Source: Clostridiales bacterium
GTDB taxonomy: Bacteria > Bacillota > Clostridia > Clostridiales > Clostridiaceae
Length of the DNA: 61,239 nucleotides
Direction: 5' to 3'
NCBI GenBank assembly: GCA_012519155.1
Contig: JAAYQS010000096.1
Span: forward strand, 1 to 61,239
Shown here piece after piece: positions 7,955 to 16,496 of the stretch (the stretch's first letter is position 1; each line of letters opens with the position of its first letter). The notes beneath the pieces are model-generated. The model searched no databases, was not told the DNA's origin, and saw nothing but the letters and a program-made list of their open reading frames with translations. The position numbers were made by a program, and so were the translations under genes.

Positions 7955-8902
7955 TTCTATAGATGATTTTACATCAGATATGCTTATAGCTCAAAGTGCA
8001 GCAAATGATGATGCAAGAGCTTACAGAGCAACAGAATATGGTGGTTCAATGCATGAAAAACCAGTTGATACTTATCAGCTATATGGTGCTTGGGATGATA
8101 ATAATATATATTTAATGTGGATTATGACAAATGTTACTGATGTAGAAGCTCCAGATCAAAATTATCCAATATCAGATAATGGTAAGCCTTGGAATGGTGA
8201 CCTTTGTCAAATGATTTTAATGAATGTAGATCCATCTAGAGGTGGTTCAGGTGTAACAAGTTCTACAGACCCAAAAACTGGTGCTTCAATTAAAGGCTCA
8301 AATCTTTGGGGAGTTAGAGTTAATTTTGAAACAAAAGTTGATAAGGTAGCTATGATACATAGTAATAGTACTGGTGAACAAGGTATATTCTCATTAAATG
8401 ATGATGATGAATTTGATTATGATACAGCTGTAAAAATAACTAATGGTAAAACTGCTACATCTTCATTAGATTATATTGTTAATTCTGTAAATGATTCTGA
8501 CAATATAATGAATCTAATACAGAAGTATATGAAAAGAGAACATTTAAGGCTTCAGCTTTAGGTGGTGATGGAGATTATATGTATAAATTTACTATAAAAA
8601 AAGGTAGTAAAGTTGTATATGATGGAAAATATCAATCAAAAAATACATTAAGTTGGATTCCAGATACTGAAGGATCTTATAGTATTACAGTTAGTATTAA
8701 GGATGGTTCAGGTTCAAGTGTAAATAGTGATAAATATAAATTTACAGTAGTAAATAGTATTAAGGATAACGATGATCAAAAGGATGACAATCAAGGAGAT
8801 ACATTTGATGAAAATAATATTTTAGCCGCTATTTTACTATTAACAATGACTGGTTCATTATTAGGATATAGTTATAAAAGAAAAAAGCATAATAACAATT
8901 AG
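7953..8902 (+). pseudogene. Remnant of a secreted multidomain protein with a carbohydrate-binding-like module and a Y_Y_Y domain
   Basis: Protein-like sequence begins abruptly at the thiE stop with no start codon or SD. Up to about 8500 it reads as a beta-sandwich module (LYGAWDDNNIYLMWIM, DLCQMILMNVD) resembling carbohydrate-binding or DOMON-like modules. The frame then shifts between 8500 and 8540: the first frame stops at 8561, while the other frame reads EKRTFKASALGGDGDY and continues into a classic Y_Y_Y domain (YMYKFTIKKGSKVVYDG). It ends with a hydrophobic segment and the basic tail YKRKKHNNN. The C-terminal anchor resembles that of the gene ending at 208. It is truncated and frameshifted, probably the tail of a formerly much larger starch- or glycan-related surface protein. 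Confidence 0.75.
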
Positions 8903-8944
8903 TACCTTTTTATATTTACTATATAAAATTTAATATTACAATTA

Positions 8945-8973
8945 TTTACATAAGGCAGAGAAAATGGTATAAT
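8945..8973 (+). promoter_or_regulatory. Probable promoter of the 9004 gene
   Basis: TTTACA at 8945-8950, a 17-base spacer ending in TGG, and TATAAT at 8968-8973. Confidence 0.6.
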
Positions 8974-9003
8974 AATTATATAAAGTAAATAGGGGAGTTT
9001 TGT

Positions 9004-9759
9004 ATGAAAAGTGAGGATGATTTTAAGTTAATTACTGGTCTTGTTGTTACAGGTGTTATTTTGGCTTGTAGTATATATATTATTTATTATAATATTAATG
9101 TATGCAAGAAACCTTATGTAATAAGTATTATATTTGCATTAATTCCATTAGCAATTGCATTATTTAAGTTTTTAAAATTATACAAGGATACTACAGGAAA
9201 TTATAAGTTCTTAAATATTTGGCTTGTTGTATTTTCACTATTTTTCTTTGGAAGTAGTATTGTATCATTTAAGGCTCTTAATAAAGTAACTAATGTTACA
9301 GATTACAATGCTTATGAAAAAGTTATTAGATATGAAAAATATCCAAGTAATAAAAAAATAGCACATTTTCCAAGTACTATACCAGATGATGTAGATAATA
9401 AAGAATTTAAAGAATGGGGAACAGTAGGATCTGACGATGCAGGTATGATATTATCTTATTCAGTAAGCAATAATGAAATTAACACAGAAGAATTTAAAGA
9501 AAAAATTCAAAGTGCAAAATATAAAGCTTCATCAAAAATTGGACTTGAGGAAGTTTCACAAAAGTTATATATTCCGCAGATTGTATATGATACCCTTGGA
9601 TTAAATGATGAAGGAAATATAAATAATGATTTCTCAACATATATTTTAGATGCATCAGATCAAGAAAGCACAAATTCTAAATCAGATTATTCTTATGGAA
9701 TTATTGTTGATAATAAAAATAGTAAAATTACTTATTATAGTGTTACTGCTAAAAAGTAA
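9004..9759 (+). CDS. Membrane protein of unknown function
   Basis: A 251-residue protein with about three hydrophobic segments in the first 100 residues (around 11-29, 37-56 and 70-88), then a hydrophilic domain of about 150 residues, probably outside the membrane. SD GGGGAG, ATG start. I recognise no family. It has its own promoter and terminator, so it is monocistronic. Confidence 0.65.
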   Translation: MKSEDDFKLITGLVVTGVILACSIYIIYYNINVCKKPYVISIIFALIPLAIALFKFLKLYKDTTGNYKFLNIWLVVFSLFFFGSSIVSFKALNKVTNVTDYNAYEKVIRYEKYPSNKKIAHFPSTIPDDVDNKEFKEWGTVGSDDAGMILSYSVSNNEINTEEFKEKIQSAKYKASSKIGLEEVSQKLYIPQIVYDTLGLNDEGNINNDFSTYILDASDQESTNSKSDYSYGIIVDNKNSKITYYSVTAKK

Positions 9760-9766
9760 TATTTAT

Positions 9767-9797
9767 AAAAACCTCTGGCAATTTGCTAGAGGTTTTT
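9767..9797 (+). terminator. Intrinsic terminator
   Basis: AAAACCTCTGGCA pairs with TGCTAGAGGTTTTT across a 3-base loop, with one G-T wobble. Confidence 0.9.
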
Positions 9798-9839
9798 ATA
9801 AATTTATGTTAATTATTTATGAAGAGTATAGTAAAAACA

Positions 9840-9868
9840 TTGTAAATAATATAAAATTAAAGTAATAT
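9840..9868 (+). promoter_or_regulatory. Possible promoter of the HD-GYP gene
   Basis: TTGTAA at 9840-9845 and TAATAT at 9863-9868, spacer 17. The leader then contains TATGGGGTTATGGGGTG, two G4 blocks around the SD. Confidence 0.45.
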
Positions 9869-9902
9869 AGCGTATATTTATGGGGTTATGGGGTGAAATG
9901 TT

Positions 9903-11015
9903 ATGAGATTGGTTCCAATAGAATGTGTAAGAGAAAATTCTTTCCTTGGCAAAACTATATATGATGAAGAAGGAAGAGTGCTTCTTCAAAAAGGTACTAA
10001 GCTTACTAGGACTATTATTGAAAAAATAATGGCAATTAAGATATTTTCATTGTACATAGATGATTTTTATACAGAAGAAGAAATTGAAGAAATAATTAGA
10101 CCTGAAATTAGAAATAAATCTACAAGTGTTATTAAAGAAACTTTTTCTAGTATCGAAAGGATATATACTAAAAAAGATTTAGGACCGGCTTCTTATTGGA
10201 AAAGAAAAAATAAAGTATATTTTTCAGCAATATTTAAAGTAGCACAAGAGTTACTTGATGAAATACTTAAAAATAATAAAGTATTATCTAGCTTAGTTGA
10301 TATAAAAAGTATGGATAATTATACATATGAACATACTATTAATGTAGCTGTTATATCAATAGTTATGGGAATATCTCTAAAATTTAATAGAGAGCAACTT
10401 AGAAATATTGCATTAGGAGCCCTTACACATGATATAGGAAAAGCATTTATCCCTAAAGAAATAACTAAAAAGTATTTTAAACTTAGTGATGAGGAAAAAA
10501 TAGTATATAAGCAGCACTGCAGAAAAGGCTATGAGTATTTAAAAAATAATTTTATACTTCCAGAGGAAAGTATGCTTCCAGCCCTTGAACATCACGAACA
10601 TTATGATGGCTCTGGGTATCCAAGAGGCATTAAAGGTCAGTTTATAAATATTAATTCAAAAATTATAGCAATTGCTAATTGTTATGATGAGTTAACTTCT
10701 GATACGGAAAATTCAAAGGGAATTTGTGCAAATGATGCTATAGAATACATAATGGCTCAAAGTGGTAAGATGTTTGATTACGAACTTGTAAATGTTTTTT
10801 CTCATGTTATTATTCCTTATCCAAGAGGAACCCTTGTAAGGCTTAGCAGTAATGAAATTGGAATTGTAAAATATACGCCACCTAATTATCCTCTCAGACC
10901 TAAAGTTCAAATAGTAAAATCACAAGATAAAAGAAGAGAAGGTTCTACAATTGATTTGATAAAAAACCTGTCTTTAGTTATAATACAAATAGAGTATGGT
11001 TTATACAGTGTTTAA
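9903..11015 (+). CDS. HD-GYP domain protein, probable cyclic-di-GMP phosphodiesterase
   Basis: The 370-residue protein has an N-terminal region of about 100 residues typical of standalone HD-GYP proteins (YDEEGRVLLQKGTKLT) and a C-terminal HD-GYP domain. Visible metal ligands and signature residues are His144, the HD pair His176-Asp177 in LTHDIGK, His230-His231 and GSGYP at 236-240. Such proteins hydrolyse cyclic-di-GMP in the cytoplasm and usually lower biofilm formation. There is no membrane or receiver domain, so the input signal is not evident. It is followed closely by a small membrane protein gene and may share its transcript. Confidence 0.92.
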   Translation: MRLVPIECVRENSFLGKTIYDEEGRVLLQKGTKLTRTIIEKIMAIKIFSLYIDDFYTEEEIEEIIRPEIRNKSTSVIKETFSSIERIYTKKDLGPASYWKRKNKVYFSAIFKVAQELLDEILKNNKVLSSLVDIKSMDNYTYEHTINVAVISIVMGISLKFNREQLRNIALGALTHDIGKAFIPKEITKKYFKLSDEEKIVYKQHCRKGYEYLKNNFILPEESMLPALEHHEHYDGSGYPRGIKGQFININSKIIAIANCYDELTSDTENSKGICANDAIEYIMAQSGKMFDYELVNVFSHVIIPYPRGTLVRLSSNEIGIVKYTPPNYPLRPKVQIVKSQDKRREGSTIDLIKNLSLVIIQIEYGLYSV

Positions 11016-11036
11016 TTTGCATTAAGGAGGATTTTT

Positions 11037-11363
11037 TTGAATATAGTTAATACAATTTTAGTTTGCTTTTTAGGTCTTGCTATTATTTTACCTATTATTT
11101 TAATACCAATTGCAATATTATATAACTTTAATATTACAAGACTTTTAAAAAAGGTTCAAAAGGATACTAACGAAAGAACAGTGCAAACGTTTATGGTTTG
11201 GTTTATGTTTGGCCCTTTATTTAACTATGGTAAAATGTGGAACGCATTAATTTCAACATTTAAAATGATAGATAAAAGTGATAACGTTTCTAAGGAAACT
11301 AAAGATAAATTATTCGAGGTATATAAGAGGAAAGGATGTAATCCAAGAAAAGTTAAAAAGTAA
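11037..11363 (+). CDS. Small membrane protein of unknown function
   Basis: A 108-residue protein from TTG 11037, 6 bases after AAGGAGG. It has one strong hydrophobic segment at residues 5-29, a second weaker one around 50-65 (TFMVWFMFGPLFNYG), and a basic C terminus ending RKVKK. It lies 21 bases after the HD-GYP gene, suggesting one transcript. No family recognised. Confidence 0.65.
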   Translation: MNIVNTILVCFLGLAIILPIILIPIAILYNFNITRLLKKVQKDTNERTVQTFMVWFMFGPLFNYGKMWNALISTFKMIDKSDNVSKETKDKLFEVYKRKGCNPRKVKK

Positions 11364-11401
11364 TATATTGTATTTGGAAAGGAGTAAATATAAATAGGCT
11401 A

Positions 11402-12364
11402 ATGAATATATCTGGAGTACAGACACAATTAAGTAGTGATGATTTAATAAGTATTATTAATGAATTTGTAAAAGTTGAGGGGCTAGAAATTGAAAATATT
11501 ATTTTAGATAATTCCATTGATGTATATGGAAAATATACATCAAAATTTAGTATATCTTTTGAAGTCTCTATAGAGATATTAAGTATAAAAAATGGAATAA
11601 TAAAAGGTAAATTTTCTAAATGTAAAATATCTGGCTTTGGATTTTTTAGACCCGTAAGAAGTTTAGCTCTTAAATATATTAATAAAAAGTTGCAAGAAAT
11701 TGGTATAAATACAGATGTATATAAGGATTCTATTGAGATAGATACAAATGCAATAATTAATACGATTCCATTTATTAATTTAAATATTGATGAAATATAT
11801 ATTAAAGGAAATAAAATTAATATTGAAGTATCAAATATTGAAATATCACTTGCTGGTGATCTAGTTAAGGAAAAAACTTCTGAAGTAGAAAAAGAAGAAG
11901 ATGATGATGAACTTATTCTTCCAGTAAAAAAAGTAGAGGATAAGTATACTAAAGGTAGAAAAAAACTAGAAAAAAAATTTGATGGAAAATTAAATGTTTT
12001 ACATGAGTATGTTTTGATTGTACCTGATATTGTAGCACTTATATATAGGCTTTTAAAAGACGAAAGAGTTAAAATCAAAACAAAGCTTGAAATATCAGCG
12101 GCAGTGGCTTATATTATATTTCCTATAGACATTATTCCTGAATTTATACCGTTTATTGGAAAAATAGACGATGTAGCTGTATTATTTTTTGCACTTAATA
12201 GAATTATAAATGAAGTTCCAATTAATATAATTGCTGAAAATTGGGCAGGAAAAAATGATTTAGTTGTAGTTTTAAAGAAAGCAGTAGAATTTTTGAATAG
12301 TTATACAAATTCAAGTAATGTTGATAAATTATACGATGCAGTAGTTGAACTTACAAAATTATAA
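11402..12364 (+). CDS. Protein with C-terminal YkvA-like (DUF1232) domain
   Basis: The 320-residue protein has an N-terminal half rich in Ile, Asn and Ser with beta character, an acidic linker near residues 160-180 (EKEEDDDEL), then a DUF1232/YkvA domain around 200-270 with its hallmark FPIDIIPEFIPFIGKIDD. The family is small, membrane-associated and functionally undefined. The start is uncertain: the SD GGAG at 11381-11384 lies 17 bases before ATG 11402, while an in-frame ATA at 11390 sits 5 bases after the SD. It ends 11 bases before rnhA, so they are probably cotranscribed. Confidence 0.8.
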   Translation: MNISGVQTQLSSDDLISIINEFVKVEGLEIENIILDNSIDVYGKYTSKFSISFEVSIEILSIKNGIIKGKFSKCKISGFGFFRPVRSLALKYINKKLQEIGINTDVYKDSIEIDTNAIINTIPFINLNIDEIYIKGNKINIEVSNIEISLAGDLVKEKTSEVEKEEDDDELILPVKKVEDKYTKGRKKLEKKFDGKLNVLHEYVLIVPDIVALIYRLLKDERVKIKTKLEISAAVAYIIFPIDIIPEFIPFIGKIDDVAVLFFALNRIINEVPINIIAENWAGKNDLVVVLKKAVEFLNSYTNSSNVDKLYDAVVELTKL

Positions 12365-12375
12365 GGAGAAGGTTA

Positions 12376-13290
12376 ATGGCTGGCAAGATATATGCAATTA
12401 AAGAAGGAAATGATCCTTTAACAAAGAAAAAAGTACAAAATATAATGGTAAATTCTTGGGATGAATGTTTAAAGTATGTTAAGGGCATTAAAGGGGCAAA
12501 ATATAAGAGCTTCAAAACTAAAAAAGAAGCTGAAGAATATTTTGGTAAAAAAACTTCATTAAAAAAATCAGATAATTCATATCCAAAAGATTGCCTTCAT
12601 ATATATGTAGATGGAAGTTACAATGTAAATTCTAACAAATATTCTTACGGATTAGTAGCTGTATTACAGGATACTATAGTTTATATTGAAGGTAATTCAT
12701 TTGAATGTGATGGAAAAAATTCTAATAGGCAAATATCAGGTGAGTTAAAGGCAGCTATAAGAGCTGTTCAATATTCTTTAGATAATAATTATGAAAAAGT
12801 GGTTATCTTTCATGATTATATGGGGATTTGTAATCATGCAACAGGTGAATGGGAACGAAAAGAAGAGTCATCTAAAGATTATTATAAAAAAATGCAATCA
12901 TTTATGAAACAAGGAATTGAAATTATATTTGTAAAAGTAGATAGTCATACAGGAGATTTTTATAATGAACTTGCAGATGAAGTATGTAAAATGAACCTTA
13001 ATATAGATTCAGATAAGGTAGTGGCAAAATTTTTGAAAAATAACATTATTAAGGTGAATGATAAAAGTATAAAGGATCTATTGCTAAAGGTTGCACCAGG
13101 TTTTGAAGGTTCTATTCAGGTTTTAGACAATAGATGTCAAAAGGCGACAGATGATACAATATACTCAAAAATAATAAAACTATATAATGAAGATAAAAAT
13201 AGTTCATTAAACTTAATTAATAATTTGTCACATAATCAGAAAAATAATTTAATTAAATTTTTATTAAATAAATTAGATTCTAATAAATAA
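12376..13290 (+). CDS. rnhA: Ribonuclease HI with N-terminal hybrid-binding (viroplasmin-like) domain
   Basis: RNase HI cuts the RNA strand of RNA-DNA hybrids. Residues 3-57 are the hybrid-binding domain (IYAIKEG...SWDECLKYVKGIKGAKYKSF). The catalytic domain follows with all acidic residues: Asp79 in YVDGS, Glu123 in SGEL, Asp147 in FHDY and Asp201 in ELADE, plus His191. About 90 extra residues after the catalytic core make it longer (304) than minimal enzymes and have no function I can assign. SD AAGGAGAAGG precedes ATG. Confidence 0.93.
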   Translation: MAGKIYAIKEGNDPLTKKKVQNIMVNSWDECLKYVKGIKGAKYKSFKTKKEAEEYFGKKTSLKKSDNSYPKDCLHIYVDGSYNVNSNKYSYGLVAVLQDTIVYIEGNSFECDGKNSNRQISGELKAAIRAVQYSLDNNYEKVVIFHDYMGICNHATGEWERKEESSKDYYKKMQSFMKQGIEIIFVKVDSHTGDFYNELADEVCKMNLNIDSDKVVAKFLKNNIIKVNDKSIKDLLLKVAPGFEGSIQVLDNRCQKATDDTIYSKIIKLYNEDKNSSLNLINNLSHNQKNNLIKFLLNKLDSNK

Positions 13291-13345
13291 TTTAATAAAA
13301 ATAGTTAAAAATATGATTATAGAAATTATTAAGAGGTGATGCTTA

Positions 13346-13516
13346 ATGAAAAAGTGTATTTGTACATTGTTTACTGGTGTGATTATGGGTATGATAATTG
13401 GTGTTACTATTTATCCTGAGATGGATAGAAATACAAAAAGAATGATAAAAAAGGCAAAAAGAAAAGTAATTAATAAAGCAAATGATTCTTATGATGCTAT
13501 TACAAATATTATGTAA
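13346..13516 (+). CDS. Small YtxH-like membrane protein
   Basis: 56 residues with AGAGGTGAT as SD. A hydrophobic segment with Gly spacing (TLFTGVIMGMIIGVTIY) is followed by a basic helix (NTKRMIKKAKRKVINKAN). This fits the small YtxH-like single-pass proteins common in Firmicutes, which have no established role. A strong terminator follows. Confidence 0.7.
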   Translation: MKKCICTLFTGVIMGMIIGVTIYPEMDRNTKRMIKKAKRKVINKANDSYDAITNIM

Positions 13517-13818
13517 TAAAAAAATATTAATATTATTTAAAAAGTATTTAAAAAGTATTTAATCTAATTACGTCTATGTAATTAGATTAAATATTTTTTT
13601 TGTTTTTAAGACACTTTTTGTTTATTGTGTAAAAAAATGAAAGAAAAGTTATTTCTTTTTTAAAAAATATCTCAAAAAATTATATGTTTTACTATTTTAT
13701 TACTAACATTCAATTTTATTTTACATTTTGCTATTTATTATTACAACTTTATGGTATAATTTATTTTGATATATATTAAAAAAATAAGAAATATAAGGAA
13801 GTAAAAAGGAAGATATCT
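13517..13818. other. Intergenic region between YtxH-like gene and the HTH-TPR pair
   Basis: It holds the terminator at 13557-13601 and an extended -10 element (TATGGTATAAT, TATAAT at 13755-13760) that probably drives the next two genes. No convincing -35 at 17 bases. The rest is AT-rich with no gene I can support. Confidence 0.5.
13557..13601 (+). terminator. Intrinsic terminator with long perfect stem
   Basis: ATTTAATCTAATTAC pairs with GTAATTAGATTAAAT over a short loop, then ATTTTTTTTG. Confidence 0.88.
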
Positions 13819-15120
13819 ATGGAAATTTTGACTTTAGGGGAGAAAATTAAAAGAAAAAGAAAAAAACTTAATATGACATTAAAAGATTTAGCAAAAGAAA
13901 GAATAACACCAGGACAAATAAGTTTAGTTGAATCAGGAAGATCAAATCCATCTATGGATCTTTTAGAGTATTTAGCTGAAAATTTAAATACAACTGTTGA
14001 ATATTTGATGGAATCAGAAGAAAGCCAAGCAGAAAAAATAACTATGTATTATGAACAATTAGCGGAAAGTTTTATATTAAGTCATGATTTTGAAACTGCA
14101 GAAGATTATTTAGAAAAAGCTAGTGAATATGCAAATAAATATGAACTGGAATTTAGTAAAGGGAAGCTTTTATATCTTAAGGGTATAATTTTAGAAGAAA
14201 ATAAAGATTTAGAGGTTGCTCAACAAAATTATTTGTCAGCAAATGTTATATTCGTAAAAAATAATAAATATGAAAATGTAATAGATACGTTTTTAAGATT
14301 AACTAAGATATCCATTAAAGCCAAAGCATATCATTCAGCCAACAGTTATTTAAAACAAGCAGAAATTGTATATTTAGATAATAATATAGGAAATGATGTT
14401 GTATTAGGGGAAATATATTACTATATGTCTAAGGTATATTTTTCTTTAGAAAATTTTAAGCAATCCCTTAAATATGCTTTCCTTGCGGAAGAAAAATTTG
14501 AAGGTGTGTATGATAAGGACAAATATAGTAAATCACTTCTTCTAATTGCTCAAAATTATAGTGAAAATAATGATTTAGAAAATGCTCTAATATATTCTAA
14601 TAAAGCCTTGGAAGTTCAAAAGAAAGTTGTTAAAAATAATAACATAAGTGATGTGGAAAATAATTTAGGAGAATTATTTTGTGATTTAAATAAAATAGAA
14701 AATTCATTTAAACATTATAATAGAGCAAAAGAAATAAAAATAATAAATAAAAGTAATAATCTTAATGTTACATTAATTAATATGTGCAAAAATTACATAA
14801 AAGAAAAAGATATTGTAAAATGTGAAGAACTTTTAAATAAAATATACGATAGATTAACAGAAAATGATATTGTGGACAGGCTTAATTGTGATTTGATAAA
14901 ATATAGAATTCTTTGTATAAAGGAGAGAACAATAGAGGCAGAAAATTTACTTATAGATATATACAATTATGCTAAAAAATCTGAAGTTAATGATTTTGTA
15001 TCTGAACTTTGTATAATGATTTCTAAGTTTTATTTAGATAATAAAAAAGATAATTTAGCAAAAAAATATTTAGACGAGGCAGTAAACATATATAAAAAAA
15101 TGGGGCTTATAGAAGAATAA
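13819..15120 (+). CDS. XRE-type HTH regulator with TPR repeats (first of a tandem pair)
   Basis: Residues 8-65 form an XRE/HTH_3 DNA-binding domain (GEKIKRKRKKLNMTLKDLA, then GQISLVESGRSNPSMDLLEYLA). The remaining 370 residues are helical TPR repeats (YLEKASEYANKYE, YLKQAEIVY, ALIYSNKALEVQKK, HYNRAKEIK). This is the layout of peptide-sensing or partner-sensing regulators of the RRNPP type, but no signal-peptide gene is visible beside it. A close paralogue starts 23 bases downstream. Its target is unknown; clpB, the next operon, has its own promoter and CtsR site. Confidence 0.87.
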   Translation: MEILTLGEKIKRKRKKLNMTLKDLAKERITPGQISLVESGRSNPSMDLLEYLAENLNTTVEYLMESEESQAEKITMYYEQLAESFILSHDFETAEDYLEKASEYANKYELEFSKGKLLYLKGIILEENKDLEVAQQNYLSANVIFVKNNKYENVIDTFLRLTKISIKAKAYHSANSYLKQAEIVYLDNNIGNDVVLGEIYYYMSKVYFSLENFKQSLKYAFLAEEKFEGVYDKDKYSKSLLLIAQNYSENNDLENALIYSNKALEVQKKVVKNNNISDVENNLGELFCDLNKIENSFKHYNRAKEIKIINKSNNLNVTLINMCKNYIKEKDIVKCEELLNKIYDRLTENDIVDRLNCDLIKYRILCIKERTIEAENLLIDIYNYAKKSEVNDFVSELCIMISKFYLDNKKDNLAKKYLDEAVNIYKKMGLIEE

Positions 15121-15142
15121 ATTTAGAAAGGAGGCTTTTTTT

Positions 15143-16399
15143 ATGGAAATATTATCAACTGGGGAAAAGATAAAGCGTGCAAGAGTATATAAAGGAATTA
15201 CTTTAAAAGAATTATGTGGAGATAAAATTTCTATATCAAAAATGAGCTGTATAGAAAATGGAAAAGTTAAAGCTGATGATGAAATATTAAAATATATTGC
15301 TAAAAAAATAGAATCTCCATATAGTTATTTAGTAAAGGATGTATATGAACAAATAAGTGAAAATTTACAGATAGTTAAAGAGAATTATTTAAAAAATAAT
15401 GATTCAACTGAAGAAAATATAAAAATGAATTTATCATATGCAATTGATTATAAATATTATGATTTGGCTTTTGAATTTATGCACATATTAATAGATGGTT
15501 ATTTGAAAAAGAAAAAGGGTGAAAATATACAATTATACATATCAAAATATTATGATTTGTTTCAAAGAAATAATTCCACAGAAAAAACTATTGTATATTT
15601 TTTAGATATGGCTGATTATCTTCTTTTAAGTGAGGAATATGGTGAAGCTATAATATATTATGATAAATTGAAAAACTTAGTTGACCTTAATGTAAATAAT
15701 AATAAGCATTTAGTTTTTTATAAAGAAAGCTTATGTTACAGTAAAATGGGAGAAACAGAGAAAGCTTATGAAATAATATCTGAAATTATTGATACTGTTG
15801 ACATAGTAAAAGATAAAGAATTATTAACTAATATTTATGAGTTATATTCTATTTTATCAATAAGAAATAATGGACAAAATGTAGAAAAATATATTAATAA
15901 AGCCTTTGAGTTACAAAAGGACAACAGAGAATCATTAGCATTATTAAAAAGCCAATATGGAGAGGCTTATTTTGAAGTAGGTAATAATGAAGCTGCTATA
16001 AAGCAAATTGAAGAAGCAGTTAATCTTTATTCTTCATCACCTAAAGATGAATGTGTATATTTTTTAAATAAGTGTATACAAATTCTTTATAATAATAATC
16101 AATATGAAAAAGCATATGAAATTTCAGATGAAGCATTAAATATGGCAATTATGATAAATGATATTAAGCTTATTGAGAGAATTTATTATTATAAAGGAAG
16201 TATTCTTCAAAAGCAAAAGAAATATAAAGAAGCGGAAAAATATATGAACCTTTCCCTTGATTCTCTATTTAAATGTGGTTCTAAAGAAGAAAGGTATTTA
16301 AGATATTTAGAAATGGGAAATCTTTATTATAATCTTAATGATATTAAAGAAGCTGTTAAATACTTCACTTTATCTAATAGAATAAAAAGTCACATATAA
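15143..16399 (+). CDS. XRE-type HTH regulator with TPR repeats (second of a tandem pair)
   Basis: A 418-residue paralogue of the preceding protein. Both begin MEIL-S/T-GEKIKR, but here the HTH (GITLKELCGDKISISKMSCIENGK) is more divergent in the recognition region, so DNA specificity has probably changed. TPR repeats fill the rest (KAYEISDEALNMAIMIN, EAEKYMNLSLDSLF, EAVKYFTLSNR). SD AAAGGAGG lies 23 bases after the previous stop, giving a two-gene operon. The stop codon lies inside the terminator stem. Confidence 0.87.
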   Translation: MEILSTGEKIKRARVYKGITLKELCGDKISISKMSCIENGKVKADDEILKYIAKKIESPYSYLVKDVYEQISENLQIVKENYLKNNDSTEENIKMNLSYAIDYKYYDLAFEFMHILIDGYLKKKKGENIQLYISKYYDLFQRNNSTEKTIVYFLDMADYLLLSEEYGEAIIYYDKLKNLVDLNVNNNKHLVFYKESLCYSKMGETEKAYEIISEIIDTVDIVKDKELLTNIYELYSILSIRNNGQNVEKYINKAFELQKDNRESLALLKSQYGEAYFEVGNNEAAIKQIEEAVNLYSSSPKDECVYFLNKCIQILYNNNQYEKAYEISDEALNMAIMINDIKLIERIYYYKGSILQKQKKYKEAEKYMNLSLDSLFKCGSKEERYLRYLEMGNLYYNLNDIKEAVKYFTLSNRIKSHI

Positions 16400-16424
16400 T
16401 TTTCAAATTATATGTGATTTTTTT
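16390..16424 (+). terminator. Terminator of the HTH-TPR operon
   Basis: TCACATATAAT / ATTATATGTGA, 6-base loop, then seven T. It overlaps the last codons of the upstream gene and separates it from clpB. Confidence 0.9.
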
Positions 16425-16433
16425 AAAATATAC

Positions 16434-16463
16434 TTTGACTTTCTTTGACTTTAGTAATATAAT
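16434..16463 (+). promoter_or_regulatory. clpB promoter with overlapping CtsR operator
   Basis: TTTGACT (16434-16440), TTC, TTTGACT (16444-16450) is, on the other strand, AGTCAAA-GAA-AGTCAAA. That matches the CtsR heptad repeat (A/G)GTCAAA-NAN-(A/G)GTCAAA. The -35 TTGACT (16435-16440) lies inside it, with TATAAT at 16458-16463 after 17 bases. Repression by CtsR and release on heat or protein stress is therefore likely. ctsR itself is not in the window. Confidence 0.88.
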
Positions 16464-16496
16464 ATATTTAAAGATAAGAGAAGGAGGCTTTAAAAT

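Noticed and set aside
7980..8561. An intact gene cotranscribed with thiM-thiE
   Set aside because: No SD or usable start, homology runs upstream of the first ATG and continues in another frame downstream; it is part of a decayed gene.
11353..12078. A 241-codon open frame on the minus strand opposite the YkvA-like gene
   Set aside because: It is the shadow of an AT-rich plus-strand gene; the protein is low complexity (Ile, Ser, Phe), has no SD, and the plus-strand frame has a recognisable domain.
13527..13560. AAAAGTATTT direct repeat as a CRISPR or other repeat array
   Set aside because: Only two short AT-rich copies with no spacer structure.
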